This document shows positions 45,540 to 58,239 of a stretch of 64,000 nucleotides of DNA, piece by piece; the stretch's first letter is position 1; each line of letters opens with the position of its first letter. The stretch spans positions 1-64,000 of the forward strand of contig WNNJ02000980.1 of assembly GCA_012934845.2 (NCBI GenBank), given 5' to 3'. This DNA is from Pomphorhynchus laevis (lineage: Eukaryota > Acanthocephala > Palaeacanthocephala > Echinorhynchida > Pomphorhynchidae). The notes under the pieces are model-generated. The model made no database searches. It had not been told where the DNA came from and worked only from the letters and a program-made list of their open reading frames with translations. A program made the translations under genes and the position numbers.

Positions 45540-47310
45540 TATTACAAGCGACTTGGGTAGTCGGCTGGGTAGTCGGCTTGGGTAGTCGGCTGGGATACTG
45601 TAGGTATCCATTCTATTGGAGTACCATACAAATCTTGAAGAAGCAGGTTCCCCATAAATTCCGTATTCGCCCTTCTTTTGAGTATAGAAAAATATACACC
45701 AATATTACCACTGTAAATCTTAGCGTTTAGGTATAGTTTGTAACCAAACCAAGCGGCTAGTAGTTCTGCCTCAAAGATAACTATTTCATATGGCAATGCA
45801 TGCGACATATCCTTCCGGTCCCCGTTATCCTTATTTGGGTTTGTGTGGCATCCACGAAAATGGTTCCTTGGTATGATCTTCTTTGGAAAAGTAATGTCAT
45901 AGGATTTTTATCAATCAGCCATTCCAAAAACCATGATCGCCAAGGCGCATCCTGATACAACAACTTGTGCACGGTGGAAAATAAAGGCAGATAGTAGTTT
46001 ATGAGACCTCTCAAACGCATTCTTTGACGCCTGTCAATGGGTGGTCGTAATACTCTCAGATACGCTAAAGCCTCGCGAAAACGAGATAGCGCATATGAGG
46101 TTATATTAACCCCTGACTTAGACCAATGACCCCCGAGAAACCTTATGTTCCTCCAAGGTCTCAGAATGCAGACCTTGCATAGTTTAACCACTGTTCCTAA
46201 CAGAGCTTTAGAGTTATGCGATAGGATCATATCATCAATATGAGTTCAAGCTTCTACACCTTCTGATCTTGAAAAGTTAGCAAATGTATTGCCAATCATT
46301 TGTGCCCAGGTCCCCATGGGCCCAAATTGTACCTTAAAATGGTACAATTAATCATTGTATTTGAAGGCTTTTTGATCCAATCGGCAGGACTTAGTGATAT
46401 TTGGTAAAACATTGATTTAAAATCAATTTTTAAATATCATGTTTTTGCACAGAATGTGGTTACGGTTTATGACTTGGTATAGTATTTATGACCTGGAGTA
46501 TTGCATCCATTCTATATCCCCCGTCATATATCAGTATATAGGAATTCTTTTTCTGAATTAAGAAAACCCGTGAACAAAACTGTGGCTTAGTCCTTTTTGA
46601 TTAAAAATACTATAATGCCCTTTGTGATGCGATAATATTTGCCTTTGTAAGTTGTCTACTTACTTTAGACTTCCATCTATACCAACTCACCAGCATAACG
46701 TCGATTTGAATTACATTACGGAAAATTGAGCATGTATGCTTTGGTGCCTGACCCTGTACTAAGAGCCGAGGGATGTCGGCCACACCATATACCTCAGGAT
46801 GTTGTTGATACGATGAAGATCGTAGTCTAACAAACTTTCTCAACAAAGATCCTAGATAAATGTCTTCCAGGTAACGTTCAATGAACATTTCCTGTTGCGC
46901 ACAAACCACTGAGTCGGGAATCTGCTCACTAAGTATTCTAAGATACTTGATAACTGTAAAGTTTCCTTTCATCAACCGTATGAGTCCTCGTTAAAAGGCT
47001 GTATACTATTCCTCTTCACCTGACATATGATCAAAAATGTATCTTATTGGTGGCCTGAATAAATCAAGTATTATTGAGAACACTGTACGCATTATCCCAT
47101 GGTTTTTACCTGTGGAGTAATCGATCAGATTTCTGAAAGTATCGACAGTGTGATGAGCTATAGGTAGTTGACTACTAAATTGCTCACCACCCCTACCGCT
47201 CCGCCACTCAAAGCTTTGCAATATCCAGTCAAGTAAATCTTGAGATGTCCTTTGAGATAAAGAAGGAACGGAACGTGGTTCCCTTCCCTGACGAGACCAA
47301 TACAATGCTT
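45540..47310 (-). mobile_element. Fossil reverse transcriptase-RNase H element (DIRS-like or other LTR-kin), broken
   Basis: Minus-strand order: an N-terminal region of unknown role, a reverse transcriptase region with an IDD catalytic motif and the following HNSKALLG and RPWRNIRFLG segments, a RLRGLINYYLPLFS stretch, and a terminal RNase H-like domain (IFVDAT, EAELLAAWFGYKL, final PSRL). No integrase, recombinase or terminal repeats were recognised, so the family is open: DIRS-like, LTR-type and pararetrovirus-like elements all share this RT-RNase H order. It is clearly broken (roughly ten or more breaks) and old. Confidence 0.55.
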
Positions 47311-47664
47311 CCTCATCTAGATTCTCACAGTCTAAGACTATTCAATTCAGATACATTCAAAGACAATTCAGTCTGATGATTATCAGAGCATGAGTTAATT
47401 CCCAAGAGCTCATTTATGGCTTCTTGTAAAGAATGCATCTGATATGTGACAGGATTTCTGAATCCTACACAATATTCATGATCATGCATCTTATTCAGAT
47501 GTGTGATTCAGGCAGGCTAATGGCCAACTGTTGTAGTTAGTCGACCGAAATGGGAGTGTTAGTACTTACATCTTTGAACAGGTTGATTCGATGTTAGAAA
47601 GATTTTCTACAAGATCGTTGAAAAAATTTCTCTCGAAATTAGTAGAGCAATTTGCACTCAAAAT

Positions 47665-49310
47665 AATTGAATTAATCAAATTAGCTAACTGAGTCTACGT
47701 ATTTAATATAATTATCAAATAAACTAAACATAATAATGATAAATCAAAATATTATAATTAGATAACAAAATAAATAATTGTTTTTAGATTTTTTATAATT
47801 AAAATCAAGTCAAAAAAAATTGAAATTTTAAATAAACGTCATTTTTATGAATTGACTAATAAATAACAGACGTTGTATCAGAATAAGAATTAGAGGTCAT
47901 AAGGAGGAACTGCTATGCTATCAGGATTCGGAGCCTAACTCCTCTACCCAACATAGCAGCGGAGCCAAATACATGCTAATGATGTATTTCCTATGATAAC
48001 ACTACCTAGTATCTTATTCTAATACCAAGTATATTATTTATTATCCATGCATAAAAATTTGCCACTTAACAGTTTAAATTTATTCTTTATATTATTGTGT
48101 TGATTTATATATTTTACTATTTTCTGCTTCATGTTATTTTTATAGTAACCTAGTTTAAAATATGTATCTATTAAATTATTTAAATGATTTTGAAGAAAAC
48201 CAATATCGTTACAAATTGTTGCAATTCTTAAAATTTCATTATTTAATGTATTATATTTTATATTATATGGTATGCATGAATGCTCATGCAAAAATATGTT
48301 TCTTGTAAATTTAAATATGCAATCTTTACGATATAAATTAATAGTAGTTTTAGTTTATGTTAATTTAATGTTTATATCTAGATATGCACCTTCTTTATCA
48401 TTAATATTGGTTTTGTTAAGAATAAGGCTTTCTGGATAAATGTGCTCACTAATTGAATAAAAATTATTAGAATTAAATACACATATATCATCAATGTATC
48501 GAAACATATATTTCATACATTTATATTGTTTAGATTTAGTTTTTACACAGTTATGAACAAATTCATATTCTATAAAGCTTAAAAACAAGTTAGTTATAAT
48601 TGGGCTACTATTACCACCCATTGGAACACCTTTTACTTGTCTAAATATAGATGTCCCTACTTTTAAATAATTTTGATTTATCAAAATATTTAAGGATTCT
48701 ATTAATTCAATTTTATCTATATATTTATATTTATTTGATGGTTTAATTTTTATTAGATAGGCGTTATAATTATTATAACATATATATGTATCTTTTTCCG
48801 ACAACTAACCAAAGGGAATTCCTACATCCAACAACGACATCCATAAGCCAAGATCTTAACTTATCAAACTTTGAGGAAGCCTCCTCCCAAGCAATGGACG
48901 GAAATAGCAACGAAGAAGCTACATCAACCCAATCAAACTTGAATTTGGATAGGCAGACGATTACTACTCAAGTCAACCAATCTAACAACGAGGTACGAAG
49001 AAGTAAAAGACAGCGAGGTCAACCTGCTTATCTTTCAAACTATTATCTAGGGGAAGTAATATCTTCAAACTATTATGTAGGGGAACATATATGAGTATCT
49101 TTTTCAAAATATAGGATTAATAAATTTTTCTAATGCATTTTTAATATCTGCTAAATCGAGATTTATATAAAGCGTACTAAAATCGTACGTATTTATATTT
49201 TGAAAATTTATTCCTTTTGTGTTCTAAGAATTCTTTTGTAGAATTAATACGGAAATAGTGTTTTATACCGGTATTAATTTCGATTATGCTACAATATTTA
49301 AAAAAGGGAT
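47665..49310 (-). mobile_element. PLE-1 copy with good 3' part, carrying a foreign insert
   Basis: 3' end near 47680, UTR with structured block (47895-48000), then open frames 48291-48034 (RT C-terminus) and 48804-48355 ([45 protein letters not shown]). A Copia-like scrap lies at 48795-49092. PLE-1 sequence resumes at 49095-49310 (YTNL-like and STKEFLE region) and stops at the 3' end of the CR1-like element. Few breaks; one of the better copies. Confidence 0.75.
48795..49092 (+). mobile_element. Copia-like LTR-retrotransposon scrap inside PLE-1 (fossil)
   Basis: The reading includes EVRRSKRQRGQPAYLSNYY, resembling the basic segment before the RT in Copia-type polyproteins, preceded by a Ser/Asn/Gln-rich linker. 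Short ATATATGTATCTTTTTC-like sequence occurs on both sides of the insert. It is a fragment only, with no terminal repeats seen. Confidence 0.45.
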
Positions 49311-49311
49311 T

Positions 49312-52300
49312 TATTTTAACAGGGCAAATGCGTGCAAGCGCACGCTTACATGACCACAACAAAACAAGACTGTGAATCAGATGTCGAGAAGGTGTGAATT
49401 GAGGTGTTTGAATGTGATAAAGGAGGGGGCGCGGCGGACGTCGAGAGGGAGTTGATTTCAGGCAAGTGAGGCGGCGACGAGAAAGGATCGGAGACCGTAG
49501 TAGTTGGAGTAATTAGGAAAGTGGAGTAAGAGGGTATGACAGGAACAAAGCGATAGCGAAGTGGGGCGAGTATCGTCTAAGAAAGGAAGGTTGATGAACG
49601 ATGGGGAGCCGACAGCGATGAGACGAAAGGTAACGAGAAGAAGGCGGAGATTGATGCGGAGGTGGATGGTGGGGCAGGAGAGTTGGGCAAAATATGTAGA
49701 TGTGTGGTCGAAGCGACGGAGACGAAAGAGCACTCGAACGGCGGTGTTGATTATTCGTTGTAGGGGTAGGATGATGGATTTTGGAGAATTGGCGAAAAGG
49801 CTAAGGCAGTAATCGATTTTAGGGAAAAGAAGCGATGAAAGAAGAGACATACAAGAACGGAAGTCGATAAGGGGGCGGATACGGCGGATGTCACGGAGAA
49901 TTAAGTTAGACGAGCGGACCTTGTCACGGACGAAGGGTTTAAGGGAAAGGTGATCATCGAAATGGAAGCCTAAGAAAGTGAGATTGTGGACTATGGGGAT
50001 GATCGATGAGGCAAAATATACAGTGGGAGGAGATATGTTTGGTTTACGGGGGAGGATCCACATTATTTTGGACTTTTCGGGGTTTAGAACGAGATGGAGA
50101 TTGGAGAGACGTTTGTAGATAGAAGAAAGACAGTTGGAGGCAGAAATGCCGATATCGTGTATGCGATGTGCGGGTGCATGATCATAGATTAGAATGTCAT
50201 CGGCGTATTGCATGACGTTAAAGGAGTGAGGTTTGATAAACGTAGATAGATCGCTAAGCAGAAAAAAGAAAAGCAGGGGACCTAGGACTGAACCTTGTGG
50301 GACCTCGCAAAAAATGGGGATAGGAGGGGAAAATTGAATTAGAACAGACGCGAAAGGAACGGTCGGATAGATATGAGGCGAACCATGCTACGGAGGAAAG
50401 AGACAAGCCGCAATCATAACGAAGGCGAGAAAGGAGGACGGAGTGGTTGACAATGTCGAATGCGGAGGAGAGGTCGAGGGAGATGAGAACACTATATAGA
50501 GCCTTGTCTCGAGAAATGAGTAAGTCGTTGTACACTTTTATGCATGCGATTTCTGTCAAGTGATGAGAGCGGAAAGCGGATTGGAATGGAGGGTACAGAT
50601 TGGATGAGGAGAGATAAGCGTTTATTTGTATTAAGATGAGGCGTTCTAAGAGCTTTGAAAGAGTAGCGAGTAGTGAAATGGGGCGATAGCTAGAAGGAAG
50701 GGAGGGGTCGAGCGATTGTTTCTTAAGGAGGGGACGAACGATTGCGGATTTCCAGTGTGAAGGGAAGATACGACTGCGGATGGACGAGTTAAACAAGGTT
50801 GTGAGAAAATGGGGATATCGATAGCATATGGATTTAAGTATTTGAGTAGGCAGGGGATCGGCAGGTGAGGTTTTGTTGGGCAAGGACATGAGGACAGATG
50901 AGACTCCGTTAGGTGAGACAGGGAGGAGATGAAAGAGTTCCGGGAGCATGATGCTAGCCGTAGCAGAGTGGGACATGATGGATACCGGGATGTGAGAGAG
51001 CAACGTGGATACTTTGGTCTTGAGACATGACGAATAATCATGGGGATTTATGTTGCACGGCGAAGAGGAGCGAGCAAGGATTGAGTTAAAAGTATGCTAG
51101 AGAGTCTTAGAGTTGAATAAAGTGATGATTTTACGCTGCCAGGAGTTGCAGTTGGTACGTAGTAGGTTGAGATGAGACCGGCGAAGAGCAAGATAGGAAT
51201 CACGGAAAGACGGAAGTGATCGAGCGAAAATCACGTCTGAGAGAGCGGTGATAGACTCGAAAATCATGGCGGAGTCGACGCTTTGATCGTAGTCATTGGA
51301 TGTCAAACCATGGGGCACGGTGCAAGCGACAGTGTGTTTGAGACTTGAAGGGCAAGAGAATATCTTGTGTTTGAGGAGATGATTTTGGTATTGTGGGTAA
51401 TGATAATGATGATTTGAGTAAGGCAGAGCGGAGAAGGGCGAGGTCAAGATTTCTCCAAGGGCGACGTAGGATTGTAGGTGTGTGAGGTGGGGTGTGGTTG
51501 TGAGTGAGATCAAGGGTGATATGAAAGTGATCGGATAGACCAGGATCAGAGATGGTCAGTAAGGTGTAGGCAGCAAAATAATCGGGGACAGCGATGATGT
51601 CGAGTGCCCCACCAAGTATAAGTGTGGGGGCAGTGGAGATTAGTTTGTAATTGTAGTTGGATAGAATGTTGATGAAGCGGATGGAATCCGTGGAAGAGGG
51701 GCGGTCTAGGCGGATATTGAAGTCGCCTAGAACGAGTGAAGGGATTGAGGACAAAGGAGCTGATGAACCAAAACTGTATACAATGGCGAGATCTAGAGTG
51801 ATCGGGTTTGAATAACGACAAGTGAGCAATTCGAAAGAGCAAGGACTGAAAAGGGGATTGATTTTGCGAAGAGACGCGGGGTGACGCGCGAATGCAACGA
51901 TGCCGCCATGATTAGAGAATTTAGAAAGGCATGAGCTGAGGGGGCGGGCGGATTCGACTAGGGAGCAACCGGTAAAGAGCAGACGGCGAATAGAAAGGTC
52001 GTCGGAATCTGAGTGCTAGGATTCGGTGAGGCAGAATAGATCGATCGATTGCTTAGTGAATACGTTGAGGATAAGATCGGATTTATTGAGAATAGATCTA
52101 GTGTTGAGGAGACCGAGGCAGAAATCGTCTGTTGTGGCGAAAGGGTCTAGTGGAGAAGACACATAGGAGAGATGGAGCGCCATCGAATTTTTGGACGGGT
52201 GTGGACAACTTGAAAATTTCCGTCTATGTTTCGGATGGAGGGTGATGTTTCGGTGTTTTCCTCGCGACGGCGTTTTTTGATGTGGGCTGAAGAGATTTGA

Positions 52301-53385
52301 GCGATTTCAGAAGGGGCGCGATCGAGAAAAATTCGAGTGGTTGAAGATGACATGAGTTTGAATCGTTGAGAGAGAACAGAAGACGCGTGAGAGCGATGCT
52401 TGAAAACAATTTTTAGGAGAGGGGGCTGGGAAGGATTAGATTGAGAAGATTTGTTTAGACGGATTAATGCGACAGGAGAAATGTCCTTGAAAAAGGATGG
52501 TTTATCCGCAGGGACAATAGGCGAGATGATGGATCTGAAGGCGGAAACATCGTTGTCTAGAAGTGCTTGTGGAGATAAGGATTCAGAAGGCGTGATATTA
52601 GTAACAATGACGCAACGATCGCGAGAAGCAAAGCGCTTCCGTAAAGGAGGACGACTGACGTGAGTAGGTGAGATCACGAGAGACGAGTTGGCAGTTGATG
52701 ATTTGTAGGGATTTGGTTTGACGACGGGAGACATAGAGGATAATGATAATAAAGAGGGTGGCGAGCGATGTGAGGAAAGATTATGAGTTGAAGGATAGTG
52801 GAGGTTGGTGGAGGTGATTTTGATTGATGGATGCAAGGTATTGAGTAACGAGACGGGAAGGATGGGACGTGGGGTGTCGGGGAGTGAAAATACATTAGTT
52901 GTAACAATTTGCGGCTCCGTCACTGTCTCGGTAGATTCATTATAAACTTGACAAAATCCATCTTGCTGCGTACAATTTGCGGCTGCTTCACTGTCTCAGT
53001 AGATTTATCAGAAATTTGAGAAATTCGATCATGCTGCGATGTCATTTCCAATTGCTCTAAGCGTTTTATTAACTAGTTGATTTGTTTCGCCGAACAGAAT
53101 CCGCAGTAGAACGGTGGCCCGCCTCAAGTTTCCTGACCCAAAGCACAATTATGTGTTACTGATGTCCAGATTTGACAGCCGCTAGCGGAGCATTCCACTT
53201 GTATGTTCTCGAGCTTGCCGGTTTTATCGGTATCAACAGAGATTGCTCGCTTGGCTTTTGGTAGATTTTTCTTCTTGTCTCCCATTAACTGTAGGTTGCA
53301 ATAGTTTACAATTTTTAAAACTGCGCTCATTGTTGTAAGAACTTTAATAACCAATACTTTAATTATTTTAGTCATATAAACATAA
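49312..53385 (-). mobile_element. CR1-like LINE (LINE B), nearly full length
   Basis: Minus-strand order: ORF1 start MGDKKKNLPKAKRA at 53285 with a PHD-like Cys cluster (VECSASGCQIW...HNC, FYCGFC) broken by an in-frame stop, and a helical segment (LIKRLEQLEMTSQHD). A Ser/Pro-rich frame 52923-52147 follows. ORF2 has an APE endonuclease (LVLGDFNIRLD at about 51715, LGGALDIIAV, GLSDHFHITLD). Its RT has SYRPISLLATLSKLLERLI, SLDLSSAFDIVNH, QYADDILIYD and FLGFHFDDHLSLKPFV (51003-49458). The 3' UTR ends in AAATAAATCCC near 49312. Frame changes occur between the ORF2 blocks. PHD-type ORF1 and this ORF2 tail (CLSLF...LQRIINTAVRVL) fit the CR1/L2 group. GC content is well above its surroundings. Confidence 0.83.
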
Positions 53386-55110
53386 AGTAGTTTAAAATAT
53401 GTATCTATTAAATTATTTAAATGATTTTGAAGAAAGCCAATATCATTACATATTGTTGCAATTCTTAAAATTTCATTATTTAATGTATTATATTTTATAT
53501 TATATGGTATGCATGAATGCTCATGCAAAAATATGTTTCTTGTAAATTTAAATATGTCATCTTTACGATATAAATTAATAGTAGTTTTAGTTAATGTTAA
53601 TTTAATGTTCATATCTAGATATACACCTTCTTTATCATTAATATTGGTTTTGTTAAGAATAAGGCTTTCTGGATAAATGTGCTCACTAATTGAATAAAAA
53701 TTATTAGAATTAAATACACATATATCATCAATGTATCGAAACATATATTTCATACATTTATATTGTTTAGATTTAGTTTTTACACAGTTATGAACAAATT
53801 CATATTCTATAAAGCTTAAAAACAAGTCAGCTATAATTGGGCTACTATTACCACCCATTGGAACACCTTTTACTTGTCTAAATATAGATGTCCCTACTTT
53901 TAAATAATTTTGATTTATCAAAATATTTAAGGATTCTATTAATTCAATTTTATCCATATATTTATATTTATTTGATGGTTTAATTTTTGTTAGATAGGCG
54001 TTATAATTATTATAACATATATATGTATATCTTTTTCCGAATATAAGGTTAATTAATTTTACTAACGCTTCTTTAATATCTACTAAACCTAGATTTGTAT
54101 AAAGAGTACTAAAATCGTATGTATTTATATTTTGAAAATTTATTCCTTTTGTCTGTTCTAAAAATTCTTTTGTAGAAATTAATACTGAAATAGTGCTTTA
54201 TACCAGTATTAATTTCGATTACCTTGCAATATTTTTTAAAGTATGCTTTAATTACTTTAAGTATTTTATTCATATAGACAGAAAGCGGTTTTAATGTACA
54301 GTTAAACGCACTAAATATGAACCTAGGTTTTATTGGATTTTTATGTAATTTTGAATTCCAATATAATATAGGTATAGTTTTATTATCTAATTCAACCTTT
54401 ATACCCTTTTTATCCATTATAGAACAGTGACTTGTAATAATTGTTTCTAAACTCAACTCACTACGTTCATATGTTGGATTTACATTTAAATCATTAGAAT
54501 TAACCTCTTTCATTAGTATATCATAATAAAGCTTTTTTGCATATGAAGACAAAGTTATTACTAGCTTTATCAATAGTTGTTATTATAAAGTTATCCTTAA
54601 ATTTAGTAAGTTCTTTATACATATCCTTGTTAATTTTATCTTTCCTTTTGTAATTGTTTGTTATTTTCATTTTATATTTAATATTATTTAATATATAAGT
54701 TTTCCAAATGTTTATTTTTGATGTATTTAAGCTATTACTATTAATCAACTTATCAAAGTAAGCATTTAAGTTATTATATAACGAATTGTAAATTTTATAT
54801 CTATTGTTATTATTTAATCTATATTTATACCCTTTTGAAAGCATGCTCCTTAATTCATTGCTTTCAATTAATTCTAGATTATAAGTGCATATATGTTCAT
54901 TTATTTTATCAAAATTAAGACTTTTGCAATCGCATTCAGTTTCTATGATGTTTCTAATATTATCGTTACATATATATTTCAATTCTTAATAATAATTACA
55001 AATTTTTCGTCCTAGTGGCGGTAACAACTTATACCTTATTTTAGGAATATATTTACTTAAATCTGATTCATTGTTTTTCTTATGCAATGGCTCTTTATAA
55101 ATGCCGCTTA
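53386..55110 (-). mobile_element. PLE-1 copy, N-terminal region to RT C-terminus, 3'-truncated
   Basis: Sense order: [19 protein letters not shown] (about 55070), the Cys/His region [20 protein letters not shown] (54982-54521), HKNPIKPRFIFSAFNCTLK (54573-54109), then RT 53957 onward with [25 protein letters not shown] and the [15 protein letters not shown] block to LIDTYFKL. There it meets the 5' end of the CR1-like LINE, so an open frame runs from PLE-1 RT into LINE ORF1 by accident. It overlaps in content with 47665-49310, so the two are separate copies. Only a few breaks. Confidence 0.78.
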
Positions 55111-55114
55111 TATG

Positions 55115-57950
55115 CTTTTTACGTATGGCGCTTATCATTTGAGCATTGAAGAGTCTTTGGCGATTTGTGTCTTTGTACTTATTTATAATCTAAAGCAGTC
55201 ATTTCATTTTTCGATCGATGCAAAAAAATGCCTGCAAAAGTGAATGCTAAAACGCTGTCGGAGCTTCAAAGCTCAACAACTTTTGGTGATTTTCCAGCGG
55301 AAAATGGGAGAAATGAACGATCTGGATCAAAAATTTCGTCTACGGGAGACAATTCTAACCAGGTTAGTGAAGTTTCTTGTTTATTAAATGCCGATAAGGG
55401 GCTGCTACCCCCGATTCTAAAATTAGCTAACCTGTGCATTATCAATGCAATAAAACTAATAGAGAAACACAATCTCTTCTCATTTTTTTTGCGAAAGTTT
55501 GTAACATTTCATCCAAACAGAGTGCTGATCAATTCAGTGAAGATTTTGGACAATACCGTAAGAGTTTCCTTCCCGAATGCCTCTTTATTAAAGAAATACA
55601 AAGATTATTTTGACAAGTACCTATTGGACTATGGTTCCATAACGTTGAAACCCCCTCAGTGCTCAGTTAAAATATATAATTTTCCATTGTTTCATTCAAA
55701 CAGAAGAAGATTTGATAACCCTGAAAAAATTGTATGACCTCCACTCAGTGAGGCAAGTCCTAGGTAAGGGGGCGAACCCTACCAGTGGCTTTTGCAAATA
55801 CATATCGTGATTCCGGTCTGCTTCTTTCTAAATCGTCAGCGAATCATTTCCTAGGATTTAACTTAGGATTCACTCTAATTGACGAAGACCGACTTACATT
55901 CCCCCACTTTTACAAGTGCTACGCCTGGGGACACTGGTGCTCTACATGCAGCAAGGCCTTGGTATGCGGTGTTTGTGGTGCTGGGGATTGTCAGTATGCT
56001 TTAAGAGGGGAAAGATGCCAGCCACCCTCTTGCGCTAATTGCGGATGTGACATCCGGCCTGGTCAAGGCGCTGCAGAAGATTTAAAGAATATAAACAACT
56101 GTTTGTCAAGCCTAGAACCCCGATCAACTACGCCTCTGCAGCTGGTCCACCAGTTGACCGGATATCAAACGCTGACATCATTCAACTTCTTGAAAACCAG
56201 AAACGAGCTATTTTTCGCAATTTCAAACAATAATTGGACCACTGCTATCCTTATTTGTAGGGACAACAGTTGCCCCCTGCCAAACGAGCTAAGCCCCCAC
56301 TCCAAGAAGATGGGGCTTTGGCAAGAACGGTCGCACCCCCAAAGGTGCGGACGATGATGTATTAAAAATTTGACAACTTAATTCCTACCTCTCATCGCAT
56401 GCTACCGCGTTGCTTTCGACTACCTATAAAGGTCGCATATACAATCCCACTTCAACAAAACTCAAGGTCCTGGCTAAAATGCTACACGTTCCCAATCTCT
56501 CTGTTTCCGCCAAACATGCCCTCTCGAACGAATACTGGAGCTCTAGATATAGGTTCCAGCTGAGCAGGGGTTGGGCGAGCCTTGCTCACCTTTACTATTC
56601 ACAATCTTACTTTTGGAAGATATTTAAGAAAGAGAAGTTTGTCTGCTGGAGGGACAGGGCTGTGGGTTGGATTGGGAGCATTGGCTTTGACAGAGTTTTG
56701 GAAGAGTCACAATCCCTTCACAACTATGGAGCCACTCAATCTCCCTAACCTATCCCGCTTTTGCATGACTTCAGGAGCCTTTGTCACAGATATCCTAAAC
56801 TCCTGGGGTCCACTTTCGGACACCTCAAAATCCGTCGCTCCACTATCTTCTCGGGTCTGTCAGCTTCTGACAGCCAATCAAAGGGAAGTGGCCGTACAAT
56901 GCTTTTAGCCCCACCATCCGATGTACTGGCATCAAAAAAGCGCTTGCGCGTAGAATCCGCGACCATTAAAGTAGGCGTAACTTGATCCCACCGAGTTTTC
57001 ATGGGCTTATCAAAGGGAGCGCGGTCCATTTAGCAATAGGTGAAGTGTATCAGTTTTGTCGGGATAACAGTCATCAACTCGCTGTGGCTGTTTGCCTCGA
57101 CTTTTCTGCAGCATTTGACCGCGCTTCCATTCCCTTCGTTATCTCCTCTCTCAAGTTTCTCAGGTTGTCTGCGAGAATTGTTAACAGGGTGTTGATATGC
57201 TGTACACCAAACGGTTTTTTTTATAAAGACGACCTTGATGCGCGTCAGTTCTATCCTATTACGGGTGCGCCTCAAGACTACCCTCTCTCCTATATTATAT
57301 CTTGCTGCCTCCTCAACATCTAAAGGTAAACGCTGATGATACCACAACCCTGTTCTCTGGACACAGGTGCAAAGATGTAATCTCTGACATCAGCCGTTTC
57401 TTTTTAAGATTAAAAGATCAGTTACCCATATCCAATCTTATTTTAAACTCCTCCAAATCGCAGGTGGTTGTCTTTCATGGCGCTCCTGCGACAAAGAAAA
57501 AAATGGACTAGCACTCTCGGCTTTCTTCCATATTGACTAATCAACCACTCCCTACCTTCACAAGTCGAGTAAAATACCTGGGGTTCATCGTTACGGTGAA
57601 CTAGTCAGCGAAAGCTGACCTGGATATACTCAAACGTATTCTGAAGAGCTAGGTGGGCCCTGAAACGGGTTTAGAATCTGTCATTGAATGGCAAAACTCA
57701 AGTGTGCCTCTAGGGTACTAGGCCTATCTCGGGATTAGTCTTCTTTTCAAGAGGACGTCCCCCAGAACAAAGACTAAGGTTTTTCAAGCTCCTCATCGCC
57801 CGATTACCGAGCATAGTTCGCCTTGATTAGACTCTTCAGGGGGTGTGAAAGACCCCTGGTGGTTCAGTCGGAGAGCTGAGTGTTGGATTGGCTGAAGGGC
57901 TCAGATCCCGCTGGACCTAAGGCCGTAACAAAGTTAAGGAAGCGAACAAA
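55115..57950 (+). mobile_element. LINE A copy 2, internally deleted (endonuclease missing)
   Basis: ORF1 begins at 55228 (MPAKVNAKTLSEL) and contains LPPILKLANLCIINAIKLIE. Zinc-knuckle Cys clusters follow (CYAWGHWCSTC, LVCGVCGAGDC, SCANCGC; 55785-56357). The APE endonuclease present in copy 1 is absent: sequence jumps to [19 protein letters not shown] (56410), then RT pieces [23 protein letters not shown] and ADDTTTLF (56982-57511), and the same GC-rich 3' UTR ending near 57950. The RT N-terminal part is also shortened. Frame changes are several. It lies opposite in orientation to copy 1, 35 kb away. Confidence 0.78.
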
Positions 57951-58239
57951 TTTTTATCGACTAGCTATTTTTGATTTTTTCTGCATGTTTCGTTTTTAAT
58001 TATTTCTTATCAGTTGTTATTTATTAAACCTTTAATTTAATTTATTAAAATGCGATGCCTTGCTAAATTGAAACAACACAAAATATTGAATGTAAACGGA
58101 ATATAACCAAAGATAAAGATCTCGTATAATATTATTAAAACATTATAATATAATGTTTTTGATCTATGCAATCAAAAACATAAAGACATTATATTTTAAC
58201 ATCAGGATATAGTAAAGCATATTATTAGCCATTAGGTAA

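Noticed and set aside
53124-53957. A PLE-1 RT fused to a zinc-finger tail
   Set aside because: The fusion is an accident of the CR1-like LINE 5' end abutting PLE-1 at 53385; the tail is LINE ORF1 (MGDKKKNLPK start).
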